Part shown: positions 33,400 through 43,061 of the stretch, piece after piece
How the letters are laid out: every line of letters starts with the position of its first letter
Numbering within the stretch: position 1 is the first letter of the stretch
Assembly (NCBI RefSeq): GCF_000196015.1
Contig: NC_007974.2
Coordinates: 992,001 to 1,056,000 of the forward strand
Direction: 5' to 3'
Origin: Cupriavidus metallidurans CH34
GTDB taxonomy: Bacteria > Pseudomonadota > Gammaproteobacteria > Burkholderiales > Burkholderiaceae
DNA: 64,000 bases
Notes under the pieces: model-generated
What the model was told of the DNA's origin: nothing
Databases searched by the model: none
The model's input: only the letters and a program-made list of their open reading frames with translations
Position numbers and translations under genes: made by a program

Positions 33400-34890
33400 A
33401 TGCAGGATCAATCAGACCAGACCCGCGCTCTTTGGGTCGACGGCGTCAGTGTTTTCACCCCCGCACGCACTTTCGATTCCGTCAATCCGGCCACGGGCGA
33501 GGTCAACTGGCAGGTCGCCTTTGCCACGGCCGAGCATGTGGCGGCTGCCGTCGCGTCCGCCAAGCGGGCGGTCAATGATCCGGCGTGGCGCAAGATGCTG
33601 CCCCACGTGCGGGCCGGCATCCTGATGCGGATTGCCGATGCCATGACAGCGCGCGCCGACGAGTTCGCGCGGCTGCAGATGCTTGAGAACGGCAAGGTCT
33701 GGTCGGAGTGCCGGGCCCAGGCCCTTTCCGCGGCCTCGACCTTCCGCTTCTATGCCAGTGCCTGCGAAACCCTCGGGTCGGAAGTGACGCCGTCGCGCGG
33801 CAACTATCTGTCGATGACGGCCTATGAACCCTATGGCGTCGTCGCCGCGATCACGCCGTGGAATTCCCCGTTGACGATGGAAGCGCAAAAGGTGGCCCCG
33901 GCCCTGGCCGCCGGCAACGCGGTGATTCTGAAACCCTCTGAAGTCACGCCGTCGGGCGCGTTGCTGCTGGCGCAGGTGGCGTTCGAGGCGGGCTTGCCCA
34001 AGGGCCTGCTCAACGTCGTCACCGGCGACGGCAGGGAGACCGGTACGGCGCTCGTCGAGCATCCTGATGTCCGCATGGTGTCGTTCACGGGCGGCACGGC
34101 CACCGGGCGCAGCATCGCCGGCATCGCCGCGCAGCGGCTCATCCCCGTAGCGCTCGAACTTGGTGGCAAGTCTCCGCACATCATTTTCGAGGACGCGAAC
34201 ATCGACGCCGCGATCAATGGCGTGGTCGATGGCATTTTCGAAGGCAGCGGCCAGTCGTGCGTCGCAGGGTCGCGGCTCTTCGTGCAGCGTTCGATCTACG
34301 ACAAGGCCGTGGGTTTGCTGGTCGAACGCGCCCGCGCGTTGCGTGTTGGCCTGCCAGACGTCGCGGGCTCGCAACTGGGCCCGCTCGCGGGCTTCGCGCA
34401 TCGGGATCGCGTCGAGCGCTTCGTCAGCATCGCGCGCGAGGAAGGCGGCCAGATTCTCGCAGGCGGCCGTCGGCCGCCCGAGGCGGCGCTGCAGGCTGGC
34501 GCGTTCTTCGAGCCGACCGTGATCGGTGGGTTGTCCAATAGCGCGACTGCGGTGCAGCAGGAAATCTTCGGGCCAGTGCTTTGCGTCCTGCCTTTCGGCG
34601 ACGAGGATGACCTGATCGCGCAGGCCAACGACTCAGCCTTCGGTCTTGCCTCCGGCATCTGGACGGCAAACTACCAGCGTGCATGGCGCGTGGCGCGGGC
34701 GCTGGAGACCGGACTGGTCTGGATCAATACGTACAAACAGTTGTCGATCGCCACGCCGTTCGGCGGCTTCAAGGACAGCGGCATCGGGCGGGAGAAAGGC
34801 GTCAACGGTGTGCGCCTCTACCAGCAAAGCAAAGGCATCTACTGGAGCATGGACGAGAAGAACTTCCCGTCCGACGGGGCCCTGGCCTGA
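33400..34890 (+). CDS. NAD(P)-dependent aldehyde dehydrogenase
   Basis: A 496-residue aldehyde dehydrogenase. The catalytic Cys is in GQSCVAGSR, the general base Glu in LELGGKSPHI, and the cofactor-binding motif in SFTGGTATGRSI. ATG at 33400 follows TTGGAGTCACGTAA. It oxidises an aldehyde to an acid; substrate unknown. It is followed 36 bases later by a beta-hydroxyacid dehydrogenase, which suggests that an alcohol/aldehyde/acid series is processed, for example a hydroxy acid to semialdehyde to CoA or acid route. Confidence 0.93.
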   Translation: MQDQSDQTRALWVDGVSVFTPARTFDSVNPATGEVNWQVAFATAEHVAAAVASAKRAVNDPAWRKMLPHVRAGILMRIADAMTARADEFARLQMLENGKVWSECRAQALSAASTFRFYASACETLGSEVTPSRGNYLSMTAYEPYGVVAAITPWNSPLTMEAQKVAPALAAGNAVILKPSEVTPSGALLLAQVAFEAGLPKGLLNVVTGDGRETGTALVEHPDVRMVSFTGGTATGRSIAGIAAQRLIPVALELGGKSPHIIFEDANIDAAINGVVDGIFEGSGQSCVAGSRLFVQRSIYDKAVGLLVERARALRVGLPDVAGSQLGPLAGFAHRDRVERFVSIAREEGGQILAGGRRPPEAALQAGAFFEPTVIGGLSNSATAVQQEIFGPVLCVLPFGDEDDLIAQANDSAFGLASGIWTANYQRAWRVARALETGLVWINTYKQLSIATPFGGFKDSGIGREKGVNGVRLYQQSKGIYWSMDEKNFPSDGALA

Positions 34891-34926
34891 CGTCTACCAG
34901 TTTCCAGATCAGGAGCGCATCAAATC

Positions 34927-35808
34927 ATGCAGGCAATCAAGACTATTGGATTTATCGGTGTTGGCGTCATGGGCGAGCCTATGTGCCGCCACCTGGCGCA
35001 GAAGAGCGGAGCGACCGTCCTCGCGTGCGACCGCGATGCCGCGCCGCTGGCGCGTCTGGCCGAATGCGGCGTGCGCGCTGCGACGATGGCAGAGGTCTCT
35101 GCGCAGGCGGACATCGTCTTCCTGTCGCTGCCCTCTGGCGAGGTGGTCGAATCGGTGGTGCTGGGCGAAAACGGCCTGCTGGCCGGTGGCCGCGCCGGTC
35201 AGATCATCGTCGACCTGAGCACGTCCACGATGAACACGGCACGCAAGGCTGCGGAGGCCATGGCGGCCAGGGGCATGAAGTTTGCCGATGCGCCGGTCAT
35301 GCGCACGCGTGCAGCGGCCGAAGCCGGCACGCTGGCGGTGCCGGTGGGCGCTGACGACGCGCTGTTCGCGCTGGTTGCCCCGTTCATCCGCATGTTCGCC
35401 TCGGATGTCGTCCATGCCGGTGGCGTGGGCGCGGGGCAGGTCGTGAAGATCCTCAACAACATGGTGCTCTACGAGACCGTGCTCGCACTGTCTGAAGCGC
35501 GTGCGATCGGCGTGCGAGCCGGTCTTTCGCCGCAGGGGCTTTTCGAGGCGCTTTCCATTGGTTCGGCCGACAGCTTCGCGCTGCGCAATCACGGCATGAA
35601 GGCGATTGCGCCCCAGGTCTTTCCGGAGCGCGCATTCCCGGTGACCTACGCGCGCAAGGACATCAGCTATGCCGTAGCCCTGGCTGACCAATTGGGTGTG
35701 GAAGCCACTGGCGCGAAGAACCTGATGAACTGTCTCGATCAGGCCATCGAGGCTGGCCACGGCGACAAGTACGCACCGGCCATCAGCCTGGTATTCGAAG
35801 GCAAGTAA
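34927..35808 (+). CDS. Beta-hydroxyacid dehydrogenase (3-hydroxyisobutyrate DH family)
   Basis: A 293-residue NAD(P)-dependent dehydrogenase. The Rossmann motif is GFIGVGVMGEPM (about residues 8-19) and the catalytic Lys is in GAGQVVKILNN. In the substrate loop it has DAPVMRTRAAAEAGTL instead of DAPVSGG, so it is not a standard 3-hydroxyisobutyrate or tartronate semialdehyde enzyme. ATG at 34927 follows AGGAGCGCATCAAATC. It is in an operon with the aldehyde dehydrogenase. Confidence 0.9.
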   Translation: MQAIKTIGFIGVGVMGEPMCRHLAQKSGATVLACDRDAAPLARLAECGVRAATMAEVSAQADIVFLSLPSGEVVESVVLGENGLLAGGRAGQIIVDLSTSTMNTARKAAEAMAARGMKFADAPVMRTRAAAEAGTLAVPVGADDALFALVAPFIRMFASDVVHAGGVGAGQVVKILNNMVLYETVLALSEARAIGVRAGLSPQGLFEALSIGSADSFALRNHGMKAIAPQVFPERAFPVTYARKDISYAVALADQLGVEATGAKNLMNCLDQAIEAGHGDKYAPAISLVFEGK

Positions 35809-35845
35809 CTCGGGGACGAAAGCGGCGGAAGTCGCTGGCGAGGGG

Positions 35846-35878
35846 GCTCTGGCCACGACGCAAAAACGTGGCCAGAGC
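35846..35878. terminator. Bidirectional terminator between convergent genes
   Basis: GCTCTGGCCACG (35846-35857) pairs perfectly with CGTGGCCAGAGC (35867-35878), loop ACGCAAAAA. It lies between the ends of the dehydrogenase and the IclR gene. No long U tract follows. Confidence 0.7.
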
Positions 35879-35885
35879 GTGCCGA

Positions 35886-36644
35886 TCAGGCGCGGCGCTT
35901 CGCGGCTTTTGGCGCATCCGGAGCGGCATCGTCCGGCCAGCGGCCACCGAGTGCCTGGGTTGCCCTGCTGGCCGCCTCGAGCAGCAGGTCCGTCATGCGG
36001 TTCACGGCGAGTTCGGAGAAGCGCTCGAGCGGACCGGACAGGGAGAGGGCGCCGAGCAGCGTATTGCCAGGCCCGAATACGGGACTGGAGATGGCGCCGC
36101 ACAGCGGATCGCGCTCGCCGAACGAGGTGAACACCACCGGGGTGTCCGCGGTGGCGGGCGCTCCGGCGCCATAGGCAATCAGTACCTTGCCGGGCGCGCC
36201 CTTGCGCAGGGGGAGGACGTCTCCGACGCGCACGCGGTCGAGCGTGGAGTGGGAGGAGTCGATGCGCAGCAGGCAAATGCGGTTGTCCGGACCGTGCGGC
36301 ACATGGAACGACGGGCTTTCGGTCCCTTTAGACACCAGCCATTCCATGACCGGATAGATGGCCTCCTGCAATCCGTGACTTGCCTCGAAGGCGCGCCCGA
36401 ACAGGAAGGCCAGCGAGCCAAGCGTGTAGCGCTTGTCGGGCCGTTGCACGACCAGGCTGCTCCGTTCGAGCGAGGCCAGCAGACGTAGCAGCGTGCTCTT
36501 GTACATGCCGGTCGCCCGTGCCAGGTCGGCAAGGGTCTGCGGCGCGCCAGCCTGGGCCAGCGCAACAGCGATGGCAAATGCGCGGTCGACTGCCGCAACA
36601 CCGTCGGTTTGACCTGCAGCCGCGTCGGGAGGAGTTTGCAACAT
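35886..36644 (-). CDS. IclR family transcriptional regulator
   Basis: A 252-residue regulator. The N-terminal winged helix-turn-helix (about residues 12-75: FAIAVALAQAGAPQTLADLA, TGMYKSTLLRLLASLE) is followed by an IclR effector domain with GKVLIAYGAG and ISSPVFGPGNTLLGALSLSG. The frame is open far upstream, but the ATG at 36644 (MLQTPPDA) gives the normal family length. It is flanked by the aldehyde dehydrogenase unit and a Bug gene, both on the plus strand with GTTC/GAAC repeats in front, so it probably controls both. Confidence 0.92.
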   Translation of the reverse strand: MLQTPPDAAAGQTDGVAAVDRAFAIAVALAQAGAPQTLADLARATGMYKSTLLRLLASLERSSLVVQRPDKRYTLGSLAFLFGRAFEASHGLQEAIYPVMEWLVSKGTESPSFHVPHGPDNRICLLRIDSSHSTLDRVRVGDVLPLRKGAPGKVLIAYGAGAPATADTPVVFTSFGERDPLCGAISSPVFGPGNTLLGALSLSGPLERFSELAVNRMTDLLLEAASRATQALGGRWPDDAAPDAPKAAKRRA

Positions 36645-36966
36645 GTCTGAAGTGGAAGAAGTGAAAAGACAGGGTCGGCGGGCTACATAGCGCTGGCTGC
36701 CGACTGGCTGCCATGGGCTCAACAGAATACCGGTTCTGCCGCAAAGGCACGTTGCCTCGTGGCGGCCGCAAATTTTAGCTTGGCGCGCTCCCGTAGTGGA
36801 CGACTTCTGATCCATTATTCGGCTAGAATTCTGTTCAGAAGAATAAATATTCCGTTCGACGGAACAAGACGGCTGGATCGCGGGCTCCATGGCTGAGTGG
36901 CGTTCCAGTTGTTTTTGAACAGGCGATACCCATCGCCCACCGCAAGAAGCAGTTAGGAGACTTAGG
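36645..36966. promoter_or_regulatory. Divergent promoter region iclR / Bug
   Basis: These 322 bases have no gene. The only clear structures are the two inverted repeats at 36829-36840 and 36850-36864, about 100-140 bases before the Bug start. Confidence 0.5.
36829..36864. promoter_or_regulatory. Two candidate IclR operators
   Basis: TTCTG-TT-CAGAA (36829-36840) and TTCCGT-TCG-ACGGAA (36850-36864) are inverted repeats sharing TTCYGTTC. Spacing of about 22 bases between centres would place them on the same face of the helix. Confidence 0.5.
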
Positions 36967-37950
36967 ATGAATATTCGCAATCGGGTCGCAGGCTTGCTCG
37001 CCTGTCTTGGCGTGCTTTCCGTTTCGGGCACTGGGGCCGCGAATGCGGCGGACGCCCCGGCATTTCCGACCAAGCCGGTGTCGATCGTGGTGCCGTACGC
37101 CGCCGGTGGCGCCACCGACATCATTGCCAGGCTGATCGGCAAGCGCCTGGGCGAAGTGTGGAAGCAGCCCGTCGTCGTCGTGAACAAGCCCGGCGCTGGG
37201 ACTGTGCTCGGCGCGGGCTTCGTGGCGAAGTCTCCGGGCGATGGCTACACCCTCTACATGACGACCGCGGCCCATACCATCAGCAGTAGCCTGTATCGGT
37301 CCCTTCCCTACGACCCGGTCAAGGACTTCGCCCCGATCAACCTGTCGGCGATTGTCCCGCTGGTGCTCGTGGTCGGACCGACCGTCCCCGCCAAGGATCT
37401 CCCCGAACTGCTGGCGTACGCGCGCAGCCATCCGGGCGCGACGTATGCCTCGCCCGGTAACGGTTCACCGCAGCATCTCGCGGGCGCGCTGTTCAAGTCG
37501 AAGGCTGGTCTGGAGCTGACGCATGTCCCCTACAAGGGCGATGCGCCGATGCTGTCCGACCTGATGGGCGGGCAGGTGCAGATGGCGTTCGTCACGCTGT
37601 CATCGGCGCTGCCGCATATCAAATCCGGCAAGCTCCGCGCGATTGCGCTGGCCCATTCGAAGCGCAGCCCGACGTTGCCGAGTGTGCCGACGTTTACGCA
37701 GGCTGGCCTGCCGTTCCAGGCGGCCACGTGGTTCGGTCTCTTCAGCCCGGCGACCATGCCGCCCGGCCTGCGTCAGAAGATCAACGAGGACGTGACGCGC
37801 ATCGTGGCGGAGCCCGCCACGCGTGCCAGCATCGAGGACCTGGGCGGCGACGCGGTCAACGAAGGACCGAAGGAGTTCTCGGCATTCATCGATAGCGAGA
37901 GCAAGCGTTGGGCCGAAGCGGTGAAAGTTTCCGGCGCGCAGGTCGACTGA
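36967..37950 (+). CDS. Bug/TctC-type receptor
   Basis: A 327-residue periplasmic carboxylate-binding protein. Signal peptide 1-27 (ANAAD), then FPTKPVSIVVPYAAGGATD, NKPGAGTVLGAGF and GDGYTLYMTTAA. ATG at 36967 follows TAGGAGACTTAGG. It is divergent from the IclR gene and likely co-regulated with the aldehyde dehydrogenase unit. No membrane partner nearby. Confidence 0.93.
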   Translation: MNIRNRVAGLLACLGVLSVSGTGAANAADAPAFPTKPVSIVVPYAAGGATDIIARLIGKRLGEVWKQPVVVVNKPGAGTVLGAGFVAKSPGDGYTLYMTTAAHTISSSLYRSLPYDPVKDFAPINLSAIVPLVLVVGPTVPAKDLPELLAYARSHPGATYASPGNGSPQHLAGALFKSKAGLELTHVPYKGDAPMLSDLMGGQVQMAFVTLSSALPHIKSGKLRAIALAHSKRSPTLPSVPTFTQAGLPFQAATWFGLFSPATMPPGLRQKINEDVTRIVAEPATRASIEDLGGDAVNEGPKEFSAFIDSESKRWAEAVKVSGAQVD

Positions 37951-38117
37951 TTCGTCGACTGATCCGACAATTGATCTGATACTCGGCGGGCATCGCATGC
38001 AACGGGCGATGTCCCGCGCCTTTAGTGGCGCGACGCCGCCGGAAGTGGGCCTGGTGGGCGTAGACTGCGTGTCACGCCATTCGTGAGCGGCTGCCCGGCA
38101 GCCATCAAGAGATCACC

Positions 38118-38636
38118 ATGCCCCGATACGTCGCCTTTCTTCGCGGTGTCAGTCCGATGAACGCCCGGATGCCCGAGCTTAAGCATTGCTTCGAAGCAGC
38201 GGGTTTCTCCGAGGTTCGGACGTTGTTGTCCAGCGGGAACGTCGTGTTCGACGCGCGTTCGGCGTCCACCACAGCGCTGGAGCGACGCGCCGAGAAGGCC
38301 ATGCACGCCGAGTTGGGTCATAGCTTCGGCACGTTCATTCGGCCCGCCGGCTATCTCCGGGACCTGATCGAGGCCGATCCATTTGCCGAGTTTGACCTGG
38401 CGCCCGGGGCCAAGCGGGTCGTCACCTTTCTCCGCAGTCCGGTGGCGCCCGAAATCACACTGCCAATCGAGCGCGATGGCGCCAGCATCATCAAGGCCAG
38501 CGCGGCGGAAGTCTTCAGTGCATATTTGCCGGATCCGAAGAAAGGACCGGTATTCATGACGCTGCTTGAGCGCTCGTTCGGGAAGGACATCACCACGCGC
38601 ACGCTTGACACCGTTATCAAGTGCGCGCGGGCCTAG
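38118..38636 (+). CDS. DUF1697 family protein
   Basis: A 172-residue protein of the DUF1697 family; the opening YVAFLRGVSPMNARMPELK and the GFSEVRTLLSSGNVVF segment are typical. The family is widespread, cytosolic and of unknown function. No obvious operon partners. Confidence 0.9.
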   Translation: MPRYVAFLRGVSPMNARMPELKHCFEAAGFSEVRTLLSSGNVVFDARSASTTALERRAEKAMHAELGHSFGTFIRPAGYLRDLIEADPFAEFDLAPGAKRVVTFLRSPVAPEITLPIERDGASIIKASAAEVFSAYLPDPKKGPVFMTLLERSFGKDITTRTLDTVIKCARA

Positions 38637-38744
38637 AGTCACGATCAAAGCGATTCTGGCGTACTTGTACTGTCCGCAGCCGGGCGTTCAGCCAGAGCCG
38701 CTTCGCCCCAATTTGATGGCGTCTCTTGGACGCGGGGCCAGGGC

Positions 38745-39581
38745 TCAGCCTGAGTTCTGAATGCCGCCGAAGTACAGATCCGTGCGTCGATGCTCCCATG
38801 CCGGAAGCGCCTCGCGCAGGCCGGCCACGCGCTCTGTATCGAGTTCGGCGGTGATGAAGCCGGTGGTGTCCGGCATACAGGCCAGCACGGTGCCCCAGGG
38901 GTCAATGATCATGCTGCGCCCCAGGCAGGGCAGGGCGGGTCCCGGGCCGCCGATCTGCGCGGCGGCAATCACGTAGCACTGGTTTTCGATGGCACGGGCC
39001 CGCAGCAGCGTCTCCCAGTGGTCGCGTCCGGTGTGCACGTTAAAAGCGGCGGGCACCAGCAGCACGTTGGCGCCGCGTGCGCGCAGGGTCCGGTACAGCT
39101 CGCCGAAGCGCAGGTCGTAGCAGATGCTCAGACCCAGGGTCAGGCCGGCAGCGTCCACGGTATGCAGGCCGTCCCCCGGCGCGAAGTCGGCTGACTCGCG
39201 ATAGGGTTTGCCATTCACCACGGCGTCGTACAGGTGCACCTTGCGATAGCGTGCGGCAATGCCACCATCTGGCGCGAACGTGATGCCGCTATTGCCGAGG
39301 CGGGTCTCGCCTGGCAGGCGTTCATGCATCGAGCCCAGATGAATCCAGCAACCGGTGCGTTGCGCCAGCGAGGAGATGTGCTCGGAGACCGGGCCCGGAA
39401 CCGCGCTGGCGGCCGCCTGTAGCGCGTTGGCATCGCCGCGGACATCGCTGTACTCCGGCGTAACGATCAGTTTCGCGCCGTCCGACGCGGCGGCAAGAAT
39501 CCAGTGTTCGAGTGCCGCCAGGTTAGCCTCGCGGTCCTGCCGGCTGTCGATCTGGATGGCAGCGACTTTTATCCGCATCAT
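38745..39581 (-). CDS. Nitrilase-superfamily C-N hydrolase
   Basis: A 278-residue carbon-nitrogen hydrolase. The catalytic triad is visible: E43 in TPEYSD, Lys in RKVHLYD and Cys in ICYDLRFGELYR. The sequence is closest in feel to the Nit1/Nit2 omega-amidase and deaminated-glutathione amidase branch. ATG at 39581 overlaps the stop of the beta-lactamase-like gene as ATGA; the second ATG at 39578 has a better distance from GGAG. Last gene of the D-amino-acid operon. It may hydrolyse an amide formed from deaminated substrates. Confidence 0.9.
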   Translation of the reverse strand: MMRIKVAAIQIDSRQDREANLAALEHWILAAASDGAKLIVTPEYSDVRGDANALQAAASAVPGPVSEHISSLAQRTGCWIHLGSMHERLPGETRLGNSGITFAPDGGIAARYRKVHLYDAVVNGKPYRESADFAPGDGLHTVDAAGLTLGLSICYDLRFGELYRTLRARGANVLLVPAAFNVHTGRDHWETLLRARAIENQCYVIAAAQIGGPGPALPCLGRSMIIDPWGTVLACMPDTTGFITAELDTERVAGLREALPAWEHRRTDLYFGGIQNSG

Positions 39582-40459
39582 TCCGCTCCGTTCTCGTCTT
39601 GCTGCGCGGCAAGCGCCTGCGCCACGATCCGCGCCGCTTCGGCCAGCCATTGCGCGCCATCGCCACCGTGCAGCGTCTGCGCGGTGCGCGCGTCGGTGAA
39701 ACCGTCGGCCAGTACGGCCAGCACGACGCTGTAGGCGCCTACGGTCAGAATGCCGGCGTCGTGACGAAGGCCGGGCAACTGTCCGGTCTTGTTGGCCAGC
39801 ATGGCACCGGCTGGCAGCGCCGCGCCGAAATGGGCGCGCTCGCGCTGATCGGCCAGCAGCCCTAGTGCGAAGTCACGCAGCGGGGCTGGCAACGATCCAT
39901 CGCGCAGCAGCCAGCACAGCGGGGCCGCAGCGTCGCTGGCGCTCGTGAAGTTGTCCAGCCCTGCGGCGCGCGCGGCGGCGTCCATCATGCGACGCTGCAG
40001 CCGCGTCTGCCCGAGTCCCGCGCGATCGCACCAGTCGTTCACGCCCTCGAAGCCGAGCAATTCGATCAGCGCATTGGTCGCCAGGTTGTCGCTCAGCACG
40101 ATCATCAGCCGCACCAGTTCCGCCAGCGTCAGGCTCTGGACACTGGGCAATTGGCTGAGGATGCCAGTACCGCCCACGCGCTCGAGTCCGTCCAGAGAGA
40201 AGCGTTGCTCAAGCTGCAGATGACCCTGCGCCACCTGTTCCAGCAGCGTGAACAGGATCGGCAGCTTGATGATGCTGGCCGATGGCTGCACGCGCTCGGC
40301 CTCGCGCTCCAGCACCACCTTGCCATCGGCAAGCCGCAGGCTGATCGCGACGCGTGCCTGCGTGCCGGCCAGCAGCGGTGCCAGCGCGGTTTCTACCCGC
40401 GCGCGAAGCGCGGCCGCATCGGGAATCCGGCTACCTAGCGGAAATGCCACGAGTTCCAT
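39578..40459 (-). CDS. Class A beta-lactamase-like serine hydrolase without signal peptide
   Basis: A 293-residue serine hydrolase. Motifs are S-x2-K (SIIK in [10 protein letters not shown]), SDN ([11 protein letters not shown]) and K-T-G (ANKTGQLPG). The N-terminus has no signal peptide or membrane segment, so the product should stay in the cytoplasm, unlike true beta-lactamases. The region where class A enzymes carry Glu166 reads [17 protein letters not shown]. Good ribosome-binding site GAGGAGGCGAT. It lies in the D-amino-acid operon between permease and nitrilase genes, so a D-stereospecific amidase or peptidase role is more likely than resistance. Confidence 0.88.
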   Translation of the reverse strand: MELVAFPLGSRIPDAAALRARVETALAPLLAGTQARVAISLRLADGKVVLEREAERVQPSASIIKLPILFTLLEQVAQGHLQLEQRFSLDGLERVGGTGILSQLPSVQSLTLAELVRLMIVLSDNLATNALIELLGFEGVNDWCDRAGLGQTRLQRRMMDAAARAAGLDNFTSASDAAAPLCWLLRDGSLPAPLRDFALGLLADQRERAHFGAALPAGAMLANKTGQLPGLRHDAGILTVGAYSVVLAVLADGFTDARTAQTLHGGDGAQWLAEAARIVAQALAAQQDENGAE

Positions 40460-40468
40460 ATCGCCTCC

Positions 40469-41899
40469 TCAGACCAGCAAGAAGAACAGCCCAGAGAACA
40501 GACAGAGATTCACGATGATCACCGCCCAGCCGTTGTAGAGCATGTACTTTAGCTGGGTCGAACGGGCCAGGCCCATCTGGCCGAACATGTCGGAGGTAGG
40601 GAAGGGGCCGAACCAGTCGATCTGCGAGCTGCCAAGGATCACGGCGGTGGTGGCCGCGGGGCCGACGCCGGCGGCGGCCAGCAGCGGGCCGAAGATCTTG
40701 GCCGTGAAGGTCATCTGCGCGACTGCCGCGCCGGGGATGTGTCCGATCACGTTGAACCACAGGATGATCACGCACAGCATGGCGCCGCCGATGCCTGCCA
40801 GGTGCGGGCTGGCGATATCGAGCAGTGCGTGGTAGGCGTTGAGCTTGTCCACCAGCACCAGCACGGGGTTGAACAGCCAGAACAGGAAGAAGATCCAGAT
40901 CAGCTTGCCTGCGCCGGCATACATCGCCTGCAGGATGGCACGCGGACCCATGCCGCCGGCCAGGCCGGTGGTGGCGGCCAGCGACACCATGACGATGATG
41001 GCGAAGGCAAAGCCGGCCTTGACGATCACGCCGGCCGTGGCCAGCCCGATGATGGTCAGGCAGAACGCCCATGCGGCGCGTACTGCCGTGCGCGGTGGCG
41101 TGGCGGACAGGTCGAACGCGGCGATGCCGTTCTTGGCTTCGTCGTACTGGTGCTCGGCCTCGGTCATCTTCTGGATGCGGCCCGACATGAACCAGCCGCT
41201 GGCGAGCGTGGCCGCCGCCATCGGGATGCCGGCCACCATCAGGTATTCCGGGTAGCTCAGGCCGGTCAGCCCCAGCACGGTCACGACGTTGGGCGTGAAC
41301 GGTCCGAGCACCAGGCCGGCGGAACCCGCGGTCTGGAACAGCGCGGCCACCGCCGGCGGCGACAGGCGCACCGCCGCGGCGATCGGGATCACCACGGCGG
41401 CAATGATGGCGTTACCGCCGGCCAGCGTGCCCAGCGCGCCGCAGATCAGCGTGGAGGTGACCATGATGCCGAGGCGCACGCGTACCTGATTGGACAAGCC
41501 GATACGCCGCACAATGGCGCGCACCAGTTGCTCGGCGGCGCCCGTGCGCGAGGCCACTTCGCCCACGCCGGCGCCCAGCACGATGATCAGGCCGACAACC
41601 GCGATAAAGGAGCCGAGCGAGTCGGCCAGCAGTTTGCCCATGCCCACCGGCGTCGTGCCGGTCATGATCGCGCCGAGCACGATGGCGGCGATGGTCGACA
41701 GCACGATGTCAACGCCGAGCAGCGCGATGATGGCGAACACGAGCACGGGCGTCAGGCCCCAGAGGCTCGTCTCGCCGGGCATGGCCAGGTGCGTGTACAG
41801 GGCGATTGCCAGACCCGCCACGAACACCGCGATCGCCGCGATGCGCCGGCTCGGCTGCAGGTCTGAGGAAGTGGGGGCTTTGCTTGCTACTGATGTCAT
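40469..41899 (-). CDS. Ion-transporter-superfamily permease (GntP/CitMHS-like)
   Basis: A 476-residue inner-membrane permease with about 12 hydrophobic segments. Features are [20 protein letters not shown] near the N-terminus and the two re-entrant-type segments [17 protein letters not shown] and [16 protein letters not shown]. It belongs to the IT superfamily of carboxylate or gluconate transporters; the exact family is not certain. In its operon it probably imports the N-acyl-D-amino acid or a related carboxylate. Confidence 0.85.
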   Translation of the reverse strand: MTSVASKAPTSSDLQPSRRIAAIAVFVAGLAIALYTHLAMPGETSLWGLTPVLVFAIIALLGVDIVLSTIAAIVLGAIMTGTTPVGMGKLLADSLGSFIAVVGLIIVLGAGVGEVASRTGAAEQLVRAIVRRIGLSNQVRVRLGIMVTSTLICGALGTLAGGNAIIAAVVIPIAAAVRLSPPAVAALFQTAGSAGLVLGPFTPNVVTVLGLTGLSYPEYLMVAGIPMAAATLASGWFMSGRIQKMTEAEHQYDEAKNGIAAFDLSATPPRTAVRAAWAFCLTIIGLATAGVIVKAGFAFAIIVMVSLAATTGLAGGMGPRAILQAMYAGAGKLIWIFFLFWLFNPVLVLVDKLNAYHALLDIASPHLAGIGGAMLCVIILWFNVIGHIPGAAVAQMTFTAKIFGPLLAAAGVGPAATTAVILGSSQIDWFGPFPTSDMFGQMGLARSTQLKYMLYNGWAVIIVNLCLFSGLFFLLV

Positions 41900-42013
41900 G
41901 TGACGGCTCCTGCCTGCTCTCGTCTTATCTTTGTGTTGTCTTGTATTGCTGGACGGGCAGGCCTCTGCCGGCGCTGCCCGCTCCCGTCCCTGTGCCTGCG
42001 ATGTTTGCGAGGC

Positions 42014-42988
42014 TTACTGCGGCGTGATGCCAGCCTTGCGGATCACCGTGCCCCAACGCTCGTATTCCTGACGGATCTGGCGGGCAAAGGCATCCGGCCC
42101 GACCGAGACCGGGAAGGCGCCGGCATCGACAAGGCGCTGCCGCGTGTTGGCATCGGCCAGCGCCGCCTGGAAGGCCTCCACCAGGCGGGTGCGAACCTCC
42201 GGCGGCAACTTTGCCGGCGCTACCACGCCATACCAGGCGCTGACGTCATAGTCCTTGTAGCCCTGCTCGGCGAAGGTCGGGACGTCGGGCAGCTTGTCGT
42301 TGCGTTGCGTGCCGGTGATGGCGAGCGCGCGCAGCTTGCCCGCCTTGATGAATGGCAGGGACGACGGGAAGTTGTCGAAGATGACCTTGACGTTGCCGCC
42401 GATTGCATCGTTGAGCGCCGGCGCCGAGCCCTTGTAGGGCACGCTGATCATGTTCGCGTCGTTGAGTTGCAGGAACCAGGCCATGCCGAGGTCGTTGATG
42501 CCTCCGGCACCGGCGTTGGCGTAGCTTTCCTTGCCGGGGTGCTTCTTCGTGTAATCCACGAACTCCTTCAGCGTGCGGGCCGGGAAGCCGGGGTGCACGC
42601 TGAGGATGTTGGGGCTGCTGACCAGATTGACGACCGGCGTGAAGTCCTTGACCGGGTCATAGGGCGGCTTGGCCAGCAGATGCGGCGCGGTGCCGTGCGT
42701 GCTGACCGTGGCGAGGCCGAGCGTGTAGCCATCGGCCTTGGCGCGCGCCACTGCATTCATGCCGATCGTGCCGGCCGCGCCGACGCGGTTGTCGACCACG
42801 ATCTGCTGGCCCAGGATCTCCGAAGCCTTGCTGGCAACGATACGCCCCACGACGTCGGTCGGACCCCCGGCGGAAAAGGGGATGACCAGCGTGATCGGCC
42901 GGTCGGGATAGGCGGCGTGCGCCAGCGTGGCGGTGCCCAGCGCGATGGCGCCGAGGACGGGCGCCAGAAGGAAGTGTCTGCGTTTCAA
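42014..42988 (-). CDS. Bug/TctC-type receptor with probable TTG start
   Basis: A 324-residue periplasmic receptor; signal peptide MKRRHFLLAPVLGAIALG to about residue 25, then AAYPDRPITLVIPFSAGGPTD and KADGYTLGLATVS. The TTG at 42988 is chosen because GAGGAG lies seven bases upstream, whereas the ATG at 43003 has no ribosome-binding site and would place the GAGGAG inside the coding region. Between the deacylase and permease genes of the D-amino-acid operon, so it may bind an acylated amino acid. Confidence 0.88.
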   Translation of the reverse strand: MKRRHFLLAPVLGAIALGTATLAHAAYPDRPITLVIPFSAGGPTDVVGRIVASKASEILGQQIVVDNRVGAAGTIGMNAVARAKADGYTLGLATVSTHGTAPHLLAKPPYDPVKDFTPVVNLVSSPNILSVHPGFPARTLKEFVDYTKKHPGKESYANAGAGGINDLGMAWFLQLNDANMISVPYKGSAPALNDAIGGNVKVIFDNFPSSLPFIKAGKLRALAITGTQRNDKLPDVPTFAEQGYKDYDVSAWYGVVAPAKLPPEVRTRLVEAFQAALADANTRQRLVDAGAFPVSVGPDAFARQIRQEYERWGTVIRKAGITPQ

Positions 42989-43061
42989 GTTGGGTCTCCT
43001 CATGATTCTTGTCAGGATGGATGTTGTCGGGGGCGGCGGGCCGGTAGTCGGGTCGTCCGGC

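Noticed and set aside
39578..40459. Antibiotic-resistance beta-lactamase
   Set aside because: No signal peptide and a catabolic operon context argue against periplasmic beta-lactam defence.
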